NCBI GenBank assembly: GCA_951802195.1 | Contig: OX637624.1 | Span: forward strand, 1,411,656-1,475,655 | DNA from: Tausonia pullulans | Taxonomy: Eukaryota; Basidiomycota; Tremellomycetes; Cystofilobasidiales; Mrakiaceae | DNA: 64,000 nucleotides | Direction: 5' to 3' | In this document: positions 1 to 11,049 of the stretch, piece after piece | Numbering within the stretch: the stretch's first letter is position 1 | Layout: every line of letters begins with the position of its first letter | Notes under the pieces: model-generated | Told to the model about the DNA's origin: nothing | Seen by the model: only the letters and a program-made list of their open reading frames with translations | The model's database searches: none | Position numbers and translations under genes: made by a program

Positions 1-515
1 CTTGTCTTGGCCGGAAGAAGAGAAGTATCCGGCGAGTCTCGAGGGGAGGTTGCTGCGAGGTAGGATGACGCACCGTCGTCGAGCGAGTCGGGAAAGACAC
101 ATCGTGGCCTAGGCGGATCAGAGCCTCCCCTTGAAAGTCTGGCATCATTGACGGAAGCATCTTGTTGTGGAGACGCAGCAAGGAAAATGATTCCACGAAT
201 TAAGGTGGAACGGCAAGCGGATGCTCACTCGTAGCGAGCGTTCGCAGCAACTCGACGTCGGCGGGCTCATTCATATCCGGCTGGCCATCGAGTCGTCCTC
301 TCCACGCAATGGCGAACTCCTAAGGGTGTTATACATACCTTGCTATCGCATCCTCATTGTAATGAGATGAGCCGCAGGACAGGCGAGAAACTTGAACGCC
401 ACCTTTCTCGAAGCAGCTGTGCAACGGCGAGACGGGGAGCGCCGGCGCTGTCTCGTGTTTGGCCTCCAGAGCTTGACGGCCATCATCTCCTTCGACTGCC
501 TCCCTCCCATCCACC
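1..515. other. left-edge flank, no gene seen
   Basis: I see no convincing coding region, RNA gene or repeat here. The stretch directly precedes the DRN1 start codon and presumably holds its promoter and 5' leader. A gene lying mostly left of the window could have its end here, but nothing identifiable remains. Confidence 0.4.
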
Positions 516-3206
516 ATGTCGGTCAAAATGTAGGCGTGATCTTTGCTCTCTCTTTTGCAGTCTATTCTGATCATTCATACGTCCTCCAGCCTTGCCCTCG
601 GCCCGCCCAAAGGCTCTCTTGCGTCCTTCGTCGCCAAGCAGCGCACCCTTCAGGCGAAACACTCCTTCTCTCTCTGCGTCTCGGTCGGCGACTTCTTCGG
701 CGGCAGCCAGACTACGCCTGAGCAGGAGCAGGAACTTGATGATCTGCTTGCCGGCAGGCTTGATGGTGCGTCGGCTTTCGACAATTCCCCTTGACTTCCT
801 GCATGCGGGACGAGGAAACGGGACAGGACGCGTCCTCTCGTTCCGTTCGCTCGCTAGAGATAACTGTCATCAGGCTGACCCTTCGCGATGCTCCTCGTCT
901 CCAGTCCCTCTGACGACCTACATCATGCTCGGCTCGCACCTCCTCCCGCCCAAGGTCCAGGAGCGCGTTGCATCAACCGGCGGCGAAGTCTGCTCGAACG
1001 TCTTCTTCATCGGTCAGTCTCGTCTACTCGCTTCAATGACCTCAGTGACCTTGCCTGGTCCGATTCTTACCCTAGTGAAAGAGCAGGCAAGAGCGGCGTG
1101 CTCACTACCTCGGAGGGTGTCAAAATCGGCGCGGTCGGCGGCGACTTTGACGAGCAGCTTTGGGAGGCCGAGACTAAGAAGCAGCAGGCCAAGGAAGAGG
1201 ACGAGGCAGAGGAGGTTTGTCACGACTGTCTCCTTTACCCAAGAGAGGCACTTACGATGATGAGCTGACCCGTCGTTACGCGTGCCCGCGCGTCGCAATA
1301 CACGCCAATCTCAGACGGTCGCGCCCTCAACGACGCACCTCACCCTCTCACCCTCCCTCCTCGCCCCTATCCTCGCCTCCCCCCACCTGTTCTTACCTTC
1401 CGGCGCTCCCGTCTCCACGGCAGCACCTTCCCTTGCATCCTTCAAGTCCGCCTCGGTGGCGACGGGCCTCGACATTCTCCTCCTCCACGCGCCGCCCCCT
1501 TCGCTGGCGCTCCTCTCGCCCTCATTTGGCAAGCTCGAAAACCCGCATGCCGTCATCGCCAAGGGCGCCTCTCCTCTTGCAGATCTCATGCGCCGCGCCC
1601 GACCGCGATACGTCTTCTGGGATGCGAGCGGCGCTCCGGGTGGAGCCACGAACGACGCCGAGGACGCGTTCTGGGAGAGGGAGCCGTTTGGGTGGGAGGG
1701 TCCTGGCATGCAAGGAAGGTACACGCGTGCGATCAAGATTGGCGCGTTTGGAGGACCGCCAGCGCCGGAGGGCAAGAAGAAGGCCAGGGTGAGGTGTGCT
1801 TCTACTGAAGAACCGCGCTCCTTCTCGCTGAACATGTACCTATCGTATCGCTCCAGTCCTTCTACGCCTTCTCCCTCTCGCCGCTCCCGATATCGCCCCC
1901 TTACCCAGCAAAGCCGCCAAACCTGACGCCTAACCCGATCTCTCTTGGCGGCTCCGGAGGCGGAAACGGTCGGGGTGTCAAGCGCGACGCCCCGCTCGAG
2001 TCGCAGGGCTTCATCTGGGGCGCTCAGTCTGGTGGAGCTGGAGCTAAGAAGCCGAAGCAGGAGCACGGTGTGGGCGATGTTCCGCCACCGAGCTACATCT
2101 GCAAGATTTGCAATGAGTCTGGAGTGAGTCACAAGCGTTCGCCAGCTCTTGTTGCAGACTGTGAAGACTGATATATCACCTCCCCTTCGCCCATTAGCAC
2201 TATATCCGCGAGTGCCCGCAGAAGGTCGCTCGCATGGCCGACAACGAGGGCGGCGCCCTTCGCAAGCCGCGCGAGCTTGGCCCTGCCGAGTGCTGGTTCT
2301 GCCTCTCGAACCCCAAGGTCACCAAACATCTCATCGTTTCCATCGGAACTGAGACATACACGACGTTGCCTAAGGGTCAGCTCCCACCGACGGTCCAGCC
2401 GGGCAAGCTCGTCCAAAACAAGATTACAGGCGTGCCGGAGCTGCCAGCGGGAGCTTCGGAGGAGAAAGGTCCCAAAAGTTTGGTCCCCGGAGGCGGACAC
2501 GTCCTTGTGATCCCGATCTCGCACTACCCAACGCTGGCGGCGATCCCGAAGGAAGACGCCGGGCCGATCAAGGAGGAGATTGATCGGACCAAAGAGGCGC
2601 TGAAGAAGACGTACGCCGAGTTCGGTTGCGTCCCCGTTGCGTTTGAAGTCGGCCGCGTTGGGTGAGTCTTGGTTTGAATTCCATTCAACTCTCGTCTCAT
2701 GACTGACGGGCTCTCTTCTCTGTCTGCCTGTCCGTCCTGCAGCGGTCGCGGGGGTCACGCCCATGTCCAAGTCATCCCCATTCCTAAGACGTCTGCCCAC
2801 CTCGTCGAGCCTGCGTTCCGCGACTCAGACGTTTCGTTCGAGTCGAGCGACGATGACGAGGCCATCATTGCCTCGGCCGGGGGTCCCAACGCCAGTTACT
2901 TCCGCGTTGACCTCCCGGACGGTCGCAAGTTGGTTCACCTCATGCGACCGGCTGGGCCGAGGTTCGATCTTCAGTTTGGCCGGTGCGTCGCGCTCTCCCC
3001 CCCCCCCTCCCCCCCCCTCCCCTCTCTCTTATCAGCATTCGTTCGCTGATGGCCGATCTTCCTTCAACAGCAACATCCTCGCTGGCATCCTCGGCGTCCC
3101 CCACCGAGCTGACTGGAAGGCGTGCGCCGCCCAGACAGACGCCGAGGAGAAGGCCGACGCGGCGGCGTTCAAGCAGGCGTTCAACCCGTTCAATCCGTTC
3201 GCCTGA
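516..3206 (+). CDS. DRN1: Lariat debranching-associated protein Drn1 / CWF19L1 (CwfJ family)
   Basis: Spliced CDS; coordinates span introns. The family works with the lariat debranching enzyme Dbr1 in intron-RNA turnover in the nucleus. A very short first exon (MSVKI) joins at about 589 to LALGPPKGSLASF. The N-terminal metallophosphatase-like part follows (DILLLHAPPP; ending FWEREPFGW, TRAIKIGAFG). Next comes a CCHC-like element (CKICNESGHYIRECP, across the intron near 2124-2200). The CwfJ C-terminal HIT-like domain starts with AECWFCLSNP and carries GGHVLVIPISHYP and GRGGHAHVQVIPIP. The C-terminus ends NPFNPFA at a TGA at 3204. Domain order and length fit CWF19L1. It converges on the next gene 200 bp away. 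Exact ends of some introns in the first kilobase are inferred. Confidence 0.9.
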
Positions 3207-3353
3207 GAGATTACTGTTGGCTTGTACAGACACACGAAAAAAAAAACAATCTATTGCTCTTCATGTTTGTACGAGGAGAAAATGGTACAGCAAAAAACGC
3301 GAGAGACAAAGGGCGGGGAAAAGCAAGAAGGACAGACAGATCGAGGCGACTGA

Positions 3354-3364
3354 GGGGGGGGGGG
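3354..3364. repeat. G11 homopolymer between convergent genes
   Basis: Eleven consecutive G in the 202-bp gap between the DRN1 stop and the stop of the minus-strand transcription factor. It follows an A-rich stretch near 3236-3247 and precedes further G-rich sequence. It is one of several such tracts between convergent genes in this window. Confidence 0.9.
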
Positions 3365-3408
3365 AAGGGGAGGGGGAGAGATGGGAAAAAAAGGTCAGAT
3401 AGCTCCAG

Positions 3409-6400
3409 CTAGTCGTCGTCTCCTCCACCCCCTTCATCTCCGTTCTCCCTTCCTTCACCGCCCCTCCCTCCACCCCCGCTCCGGCTTCGGCCCTCCCGTC
3501 CGCCAGCAGACGACGCCGGCGCACTCGGCGGGGCCGAGTTAGGCGCGGTATTAAGCGGGCCAGGCGAGGCGACGCGCGGGGTAATGTACCCAGATCCACC
3601 ATTCCCGAATGTCACGACGCCTCCGTGCCAGGCCATGCCGCTCGAATGGCCCGGCATGAGCATCGAGTCGAACAGGCCTTGATTCGCCGGCCAGATCGAC
3701 TCGAGGTTGAGCCCGTCCCCAAAGGAGGAACCCGGAACCGACCATGCGCCGTCGCCCCCACCCCCGCCGTATCCCCCCGGTCCACCGCCGTGCATCCCGT
3801 TCTGGTGCTCGGCGTTCATCATGCCAAATTCGCCGCCGTACCCGAGGGATCCACCATCCGGGAACGTCGAGAAGGTACCCCAGTCGGCACCGGGCGCGCC
3901 TCCAGATAGCGTTTCATGCATTTCGGCGGGAGCAAGCGACGGGTCGAGGTTCTGGTGGCCCTCGGTCGAGACGCTGAGGCCGTGGTGATTGTGTAGGCCT
4001 CCTCCCCCTCCGTTGCCTCCCGGTCCACCAGAGGTGTTCGGGAACCCTCCTGCGCCGTTGGCTCCGCTGGTCAGTGGACCACGTGAGGCAGGCCGAGAGG
4101 GCCCACAGGAGAAGCTCGTTCCACCGGGGTAGGGCGTAGAGGGCATCGAGGGAGGCCGCGAGTCGGTCGACGAGGTGAGAAGCGAGCGGAGGAGCGTCGC
4201 GTAGAGGGCGGGGGTATGCGTCGGCGAGACGGCGGCTTCCTCGAGGAGGCGAACAGCATCCTTGGAGAGGTCAATGATAGTCGAGGGCGATTCAAGGAAG
4301 AGGGCGAGCTCGGGGCGGAGGAGCTGAGAGAGAGAGAGAGAGAAAGATGAAACGCAGATAAGCAGCCATCGAGCAAGGAGGCAGGGAAGAGATCCAATGA
4401 AAGCGTACCTTGAGGAGAGAGAGAACCGCGTAGCTGATCATGACAAAGGTTGAATCGGGCGAGTACGGAAGCCGGCCTGAGGGCAGAAGCTCGTCCCGGG
4501 CTACGATGACGCAGTTCATCGCTGCGACCGAGACCTTGGAGTAGAAGTGGCCAAGGTCGATCGGCGACCGCTCGAGCGCCGACTGGAGTCCGAAGGAGTT
4601 GATCATGAGCTTGGAATCTTTGAAGGCGAATAAGCGAAAGGTGTCAGCTCAAGGGGAAGGATCATAGGCCAAAGAGAGCAAAAGGCTCACAGTTGTGGTA
4701 CAGTTTGCCGATGCTCCGCGAATAGGTGAGCGTGAGGACCGTCGCCTCATCGACGTTGTACAATGCCTCATGGACGTTCCGCTGCCAATCGTCATCCCAC
4801 GTGTTAAGCTGCGCCTCGACGCTTCTCAGCACGATTGGGTAGTCGATCTCGCTCTGTAGACCCGAGGCGGTGCTCGTGCCAGAGTAAATGAAGTCGAGCG
4901 AGCGTGAGAGGATCTGCTGAAGACCTGTGTAGGCGACGAGACCTCGGTCGGTCGGGATGGAGAACCGCAAGTGAGAGTTCGCCCAGACAGACGAGTTGCG
5001 GATGATGTAGTCCTCGCGAATCGTGTAGGGCTTGCCCATCTGGGCCGAGAGGGATCGGTCAAGGACGTAGCACATGCTGCGACAAGAGAAGTAGCGGGAT
5101 GTCAGCAGGAGGGGGCAGGCAAGTTGAAGAAGGTGAAGACGCATGCGCACAGCCAGGTCCGCTCTCTGTTGACAATCTCGCGATCCCTCGCCCGCGACTC
5201 CTCCGTGTCCTTGCCTGAGATGGCCGACTTGCGCTGAAGGTTGAGGTCCGTTGCGACGCGGATGCCCATGCCAAGCAGGAGCCACGTGCGATCCTGTTCG
5301 AACCGCTCAACGGGGAGACCGTAGCTGGTGAGGATCAGGTAGGCTTGGACGATCTCTACACTCTTATAGCCCATGTTGGGCGTCTCGAACGCGAGCTTGC
5401 GCGCGTACGTGTTAAGCTTGGCGTTGAGTTCAGGTCGCTTGGAGTAAAATTTGGAGGCGACAGAGCAGACTGAGAGCAGAAACATGGTCAGCGGGACTTG
5501 AAGGACGTCACTGAGAAACCACTCAACACTCACTAGCTGTAAGCAGGAAGGGAGATCGGCTGGCAACGACACCAGGGGTATGGAAGCTACGATCGAGGAC
5601 TGGAAGCTGTGGGTTGATGTAGTTAAAGTAGATTTCAAACAAATCGTCGACTGGAGGAAGGGAAGGCCGAATCGTCAGCTATGCACTCCAATGCTAGGAA
5701 GGAATGGCCAGCGCACCCTCTTCGCTCGTGATAAAATCGAGGATCTCTGGCCGGACCGAACGCTCGATGATGATCCGGCGAAGGGGCAACATCTAGGGGC
5801 ATGGCGATATCAGTACTGGAACCACTGCTGCGAGATCTCAAGAACAGACACGCACTGTCATCGGACCTAAACGAGGAGCCATGAAAACTAGGTCAGCACG
5901 TGGGCGCGACGCGTGCAATAGGACACAAGGCAAGAAACTCACCAGGCCGGAAGTAGCCCGTGCCCGCAACACCCAGCTGCTCGCTGACCGCCGGTCCAGC
6001 GGAGCCTCCCCGACTAGCCGCCACGCCCGCAGCGTGGCCCGCAAGCGCCTTGGCAGCCATAGCGACAGTGTCACCAACCTCTGCACCATTGGCACCACCG
6101 CCACGTCCTCCTCCTCCTCCTCCTCCACCTCCATCCCCCCCACCAGCAGGCGTCCCCATCCTCGCGCTGGCCGACGCCTCGTTGTCATCCTCTCTTGGCT
6201 CAACCGACGGCGGTCGACTACGAAGGTCGCTCGTCTCGCTCTTCTTGCCCATCGCGCCCGGCCGGGAACTCCCACTGCCGGCACTCAACATCGGGGTGGG
6301 GCCAATAGTCGCTCTACTACTGCTCCCGCCAACCTCTCCTCCAGGCGTTCCGCCGCCAGCCCCACCACCACCGCCAAGCGCCGCTGCGAGCGGTCCACCC

Positions 6401-8123
6401 GAACTCCACTCCTGCTTCGCCTCGGCGCGCTTGTGGTTGTGCAAACTTGCCTCGGCGAGCAGTCCCAAAGGGTTGAGCGAGTTGTCCGGCAGTGAGTGAA
6501 GTCTAGGCGAGCCTCTCCTCAAGGCCAGCGGTCGGTGGGGGTGATCGGACGCTCCGGACGATTGAGAGGAAGACCCGATAGGGTAGCGACCAGGACCGAC
6601 GATGGCGCCGCCATTATTGCCTGTGTTGGGGGCGTACTGCGGTCGTGGATGGGCGAGCGAGCCGTGAACGCTTCCAGATCCAGAGGAGGCCGAAGGCGTC
6701 GATACGTTATTGTTCAAGTTAGTGTTGGCGCTGTGGCTATTGGCAGCTGCAGCAGCAGCGGCGTTGGCGTTGGCGACGAGGGTGTCAAAAACGTGTTGGC
6801 TTGCCCTGGACGCCGACCCTTGCGCCGTCTGAACGCCCGGGTGGTCGTTGGGGCCACGATAGCCGAGAAGGTGAATCGGCGGAAGTGTGTTGGATCCGTT
6901 GGCGGCTCGCTGTTGGTGGTACGTCGCGAGCGAGCCGGGAGACATGCCCTCGGTCGAGGGGGAAGGGGAGCGGGTGACCATCCCCGAAGTCAAGGATGCC
7001 ATCGTCGGGTTGTGGATCGATCGGAGAACGGTATCGAGCGTCTTTTCCATCTTGCGGAGCGAGAGCGCCATGGCTTCGTGCTTTCTGTGGTGGGCGGAGA
7101 TGGGGTGGAAGAGTGGTTAGGAGAGCCGGGTCAGCTAAAGGGAACCAGGAACAGCTTAGTCAGCTGCCCGCCGAAGACCTACTTTGAGCTCTTCTTGCCT
7201 CGGTTGCTCTCCTCAAAGATGCATTCGTGGCCACCGGCCTTGCAGCGCTGTGGAAAGAGGGAGCGATTCAGCGTCATGATCATGGGCTTCTCTCGAGCCT
7301 GGAGTGAGGAGGACTCACCTTGCATGGAGGTCCGTCCTCGGAGAAGCACCGCATTTTGAGCTTGCGGCAGACAGTGCATGCCCTAGATAGATAGAATGTT
7401 CAAAATGAGGCAAGGCAGCAGCAGAAGAGGGCAGGGAAGAGGGAGGGGGGCAAGGGTAGAAAGCAATGAATGCGACAGGTCGGTCAGCGCGTGCCCTGGC
7501 CTCGGTTCGACCGAGACTGAGAGAGAACGTCGTATGTACCTGCTTCCTCTCGTCGCCTTGACCTTGCCCTTACCATCGACTCCAGGCTCGTTCTTCACAG
7601 CCCCAGCCTTGGCTTTCCCCTTCTGACCGGCCTTGCCAGAAGGCTTGCCCGTCGCGGTCCCTCCGCCACCACCGCCTCCTCCACCTCCAGCACCTCCATC
7701 GTCACTCTCGTCATCCTCGTCATCCTCATCCTCATCGTCCTCTTCGGACGAGGGCGTCCCGCGCTTTTGCTTTTTGCTGCTGGACCCAGGGGCACGCGAC
7801 GGACCGCCGGACCCGTCGTCATCGAGACCCGTCGCCAACTGAGGTCGCTTCAGGTTGAGGAGCGCGGCAGCCGGGTGGCCTCCTCCTTGCCCCCCGCCTC
7901 CCCCTCCGCCTCCTCCTCCGGGGGTCGGGAAGTAGTACGGCTGCTGCTGATGATGCAGCTGCTGTTGATGCAGCTGGGCGTATTGATGGTTCGTCGGGAA
8001 CTGACCGAACGACGCCGGCGTCCCACCTCCTCCGCCGTTGAAGTAGGCGCCGCGGTAGTCAGGTGAATCGGCGGCGTTGGAGGAGGACCGGCCGGCGGAC
8101 GGTTGGTGCTGGTTGTGGGCCAT
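3409..8123 (-). CDS. Zn2Cys6 fungal-specific transcription factor
   Basis: Spliced CDS on the minus strand. The N-terminus (MAHNQHQPSAG) is rich in Q, H, G and acidic residues, with a basic KKQKRGTP segment. A Zn2Cys6 cluster lies at about 7210-7383: CTVCRKLKMRC, then PPCKRC across an intron, then KAGGHECIF (C-x2-C-x6-C-x7-C-x2-C-x6-C). A short heptad-like helix follows (LRKMEKTLDTVLRSI), as in dimerising Gal4-type factors, then a long low-complexity linker. The fungal-specific domain has the hallmark QDRTWLLLGMGIRVATDLNL (about 5240-5310). The C-terminal tail is Gly/Pro/Ser-rich and ends GGGGDDD. It is a nuclear DNA-binding regulator; no target can be assigned. An in-frame open stretch continues upstream of the chosen start to about 8846, so a longer N-terminus is possible. 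Confidence 0.85.
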
Positions 8124-9389
8124 GCTGGACTGGTCTTGGGGCTGGCTGGGACTGAGGGCCGGGGAGGGGCTCAGCTGACCGGCGTTGACGGGGGGGGGAC
8201 GACGGGTGGGCGGGCGGAAGACGAAAGGGAAAGAAGAAGCCGGCCGGGTGAGAGGGGTGGGGTGGGAGCCGGAGAAGAGGCTAAGAGGGGCTAATGGAAG
8301 AGGAGGGTTTCGAGAAGCAGGAGACCGGAGCCGCTGTGACGAGGTGTGTAGAGGTGACCGGGGGTGGGAAAGCCTCTTGGATGTGGGCGAGCCCGGCTCT
8401 CGGGGAGGAAGGATAGGCGAGAGCGAGGCCGGAAGTAAGCGGCCGGGCGAGGGGGATGGATGCCCGGTTGGCAGGTGGCGTGGGGCTGTTGAAGACGACT
8501 GCTTTAAGAAACCGCTGCTGGTCCGTACAGAGGATTGGACGAGGGCCCTGAGGTGGATGGGTGGATGTGCGTCGGTGTGTGGTCGTGGTAGAAGATGGGA
8601 GAAGGCCCAGCGACGCTTGTGGTCTGCCTCTGCCAGCGGTCGCTTGCGCGGAGGGAAGACGGCCAGCACGAGAGGCCTGAGCCCGCCTCCAGGCCTGGCC
8701 CCCCCCGCAGAGCAAAGTTGACAGCTCTGCATTCCTGTCTCTCTCTCTCTCTGTCGGATCTGGCTCTCGATCTCAGGCAGTTCTACCATCGCTGGCTGGC
8801 TCCCTCTTCCTGTTTTCATCCGGGGAGCCGGATGGATACTCCGCAAGGACTGCGAGTGATGACGCAGCCGCCAAACACGCAGTCGTCTCAGCGAGCTGTA
8901 CTAGCTGTCGATTCCACCGCCACCGCCACCGTCTTCTCGAGCTACGATGAAACCATCTCTCTCCGAACCGGACATGCAGCGCCGACCTCCCCCCCCCCCC
9001 GCCAATCGCCTGCCAGCGCTCAGTCCAGGTTTGCCAATGGGCAAGAGCGGGGTAGATCCGTCGGCCGTCGCCGCGGGGGGCAGCAGCTCGGCGTCGACAG
9101 CAACTGAGATAGACGAAGCAAGACTGGTGGGCTGAGCGAGAAGGGGGGAGAGAGGGGAGATGGCGTGGCGTCGGCGGGGAGCGAGAGCGGGCGAGCGACT
9201 CCACAAGCAGAAGATGGCGGATGACGGCGGTAGAGCGCGCGTGAGAGAGCGGAGAAGGGCAGCAGCGGCTCAACGCGTCCGTCCGCTTCGGCCGTTCACC
9301 TCGCTCCTATCTCTTCTTTCGCACTTTGTTGGCTGGCTGCCGACGACCGCCATCTCCCCTCCATCCCCCTCCCGCCCGCTCCCGCTCCC
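8124..9389. promoter_or_regulatory. divergent promoter region, transcription factor / ARG3
   Basis: A 1.27-kb gap between divergently transcribed genes. The reading frame of the minus-strand factor stays open to about 8846, which may be leader or an N-terminal extension. It contains a TC dinucleotide run near 8738-8753 and a C-tract near 8991-9000. No separate gene is convincing. Confidence 0.5.
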
Positions 9390-11049
9390 ATGTCCCTCCT
9401 CCTCTCCGCTATCCCCCGCCGGGCCACGCGTCCGCTGATGACGGTCCAGTTCGCGCGGTTCTACTCCTCAGCCGACTCGTCCGTTCCGTTCAACGACTCC
9501 CCCCAGCCGTCGACGCTCGACAAGCCCTTGCCTTCCGCTCGTCCTCAGAAGGCGCCCTCCTTCCTCTCGCTCGCCGACTTCACCCCGCAGGAGATCACCC
9601 GACTCGTCACGCTCGCCCAGCATTTCAAGAGCCAGTGCAAGCCCCCGACGCTCGCGTCAGGTAAGCTCGAGAAGAGTCTCGCCGACAAGACCGTTGCCCT
9701 TCTCTTCTCCAAGCGGTCGACGCGCACCCGGGTCGCGTCCGAGACGAGCACCAAGCTCCTGGGGGGTCACTCTATGTTCCTTGGTGAGAGCGACATCCAG
9801 CTCGGCGTGAACGAGTCGCTCAAGGACACAAGCATGTGCGTATCTCGCGTCGGGCAGCCTCTCTGAGTCACGTCGCGACGACGGGCGCCCTCTTTCCCTC
9901 CTTCGAGTCATCCTTTCGCCGACTGACTCACACGCCCTTGCCCACCCTCCCAGTGTCCTCGGCTCCATGGTCGACGGCATCATGGCCCGCGTCGGCTCGC
10001 ACTCCGAGGTCGAGACGCTCGCCGCGCACTCGTCGATCCCTGTCATCAACGCCCTCTCGGATCTTTATCACCCAACGCAGACGCTCGCCTCGCTCCTGAC
10101 GCTTGCCCACGTCTACAAGTCACGTCAGCCGACGGCGACGCACTTCTCCGAGGCGACCAACAGCGGGTCTGGGGCCTCTTCGTCCGGTTCCTCCGGCAAG
10201 GCTGGATCATCATGGTCCTCGCTCCTTGCGCCCAACTACCAGCCCAAGAGTGGCGCCGGGCCGACCAAGAACCCGCTCGAGTGCCTCCGGGGTCTCAAGG
10301 TCGCCTGGATCGGCGACTGCAACAACGTCGTCAACGACATGATCGTCGCGTATCCTCGTCTTGGAATCGACCTCCGCGTCGCTTCGCCGGGAGGCAAGGA
10401 CGGCGAGTACGGTCTCGACAAGCGCGTTTGGGCGAAGCTGTCAGTCGAAGAATCGTTTCATCCGTGTCGCTTCCTTCCACTGAAAATTCGCTTGTTTCGC
10501 AGTGAGGAGTTTGGCCACACCAACTCGGTCCTTTTCACGGCGGACCCCAAGGAGGCCCTCAAGGATGCCGACGTCGTCGTCACCGACACGTGGATCTCAA
10601 TGGGTCAGGAGGAGGAGTCGAAGAAGCGCCTCCTCGACTTTGCCGGCTTCCAAGTCACCGAGGGTGGGCCGGCCACTTTCACATTGTATATGCGAGTGTC
10701 CTTTTGACTGACCCGAACGACTTCCGTCTGCAGAGCTCTGCCGCACTGCGGGAGCCAACCCCAATTGGCGGTTTGAGCACTGTCTCCCCCGGCACCAGGA
10801 TGAGGTCGACGACGAGGTCTTCTACGGTCCTCGCTCGACTGTCTTTGACGAGGGTGCGTCGATGCTCTTCTCTGCCGATGAGGAGGTGGCTGACTTTCGT
10901 CCATCTTTCCCATGGGTGCAGCTGAGAACCGAAAATGGACCATCATGGCCGTTTTCCAGTGCGTTCCTCTTTCATCGTCTCTCCTTCCGTGCAAGACACT
11001 GACGATTTTCACCTCGTCTAGCTCCTTCATCGGCAAGTGGCTCGTCTAA
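9390..11049 (+). CDS. ARG3: Ornithine carbamoyltransferase, mitochondrial
   Basis: Spliced CDS. It converts ornithine and carbamoyl phosphate to citrulline in arginine synthesis. The N-terminus ([15 protein letters not shown]...RFYSS) is Arg/Ser-rich, as expected for a mitochondrial presequence. The carbamoyl-phosphate site is [12 protein letters not shown]. Further family motifs are [51 protein letters not shown] (joined across an intron near 10724) and [10 protein letters not shown]; it ends SFIGKWLV. One oddity is about 55 extra residues, rich in Ser and Gly (10120-10290), between the HPTQ helix and the second-domain strand, where the usual enzyme has a short loop. They are in frame with no clear splice signals. 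Symbol follows the S. cerevisiae name. Confidence 0.95.

Noticed and set aside
7630-8070. Trinucleotide and G-rich runs as CRISPR-like or regulatory repeats
   Set aside because: They encode Gly, Asp, Glu and Gln runs within the transcription factor N-terminus and are ordinary coding low complexity.
8124-8846. N-terminal extension of the Zn2Cys6 factor from an ATG at 8846
   Set aside because: The frame is open, but the sequence is Pro/Ser/Arg low complexity typical of GC-rich leaders. MAHNQHQ at 8123 is the first start followed by recognisable composition. Kept only as an alternative.
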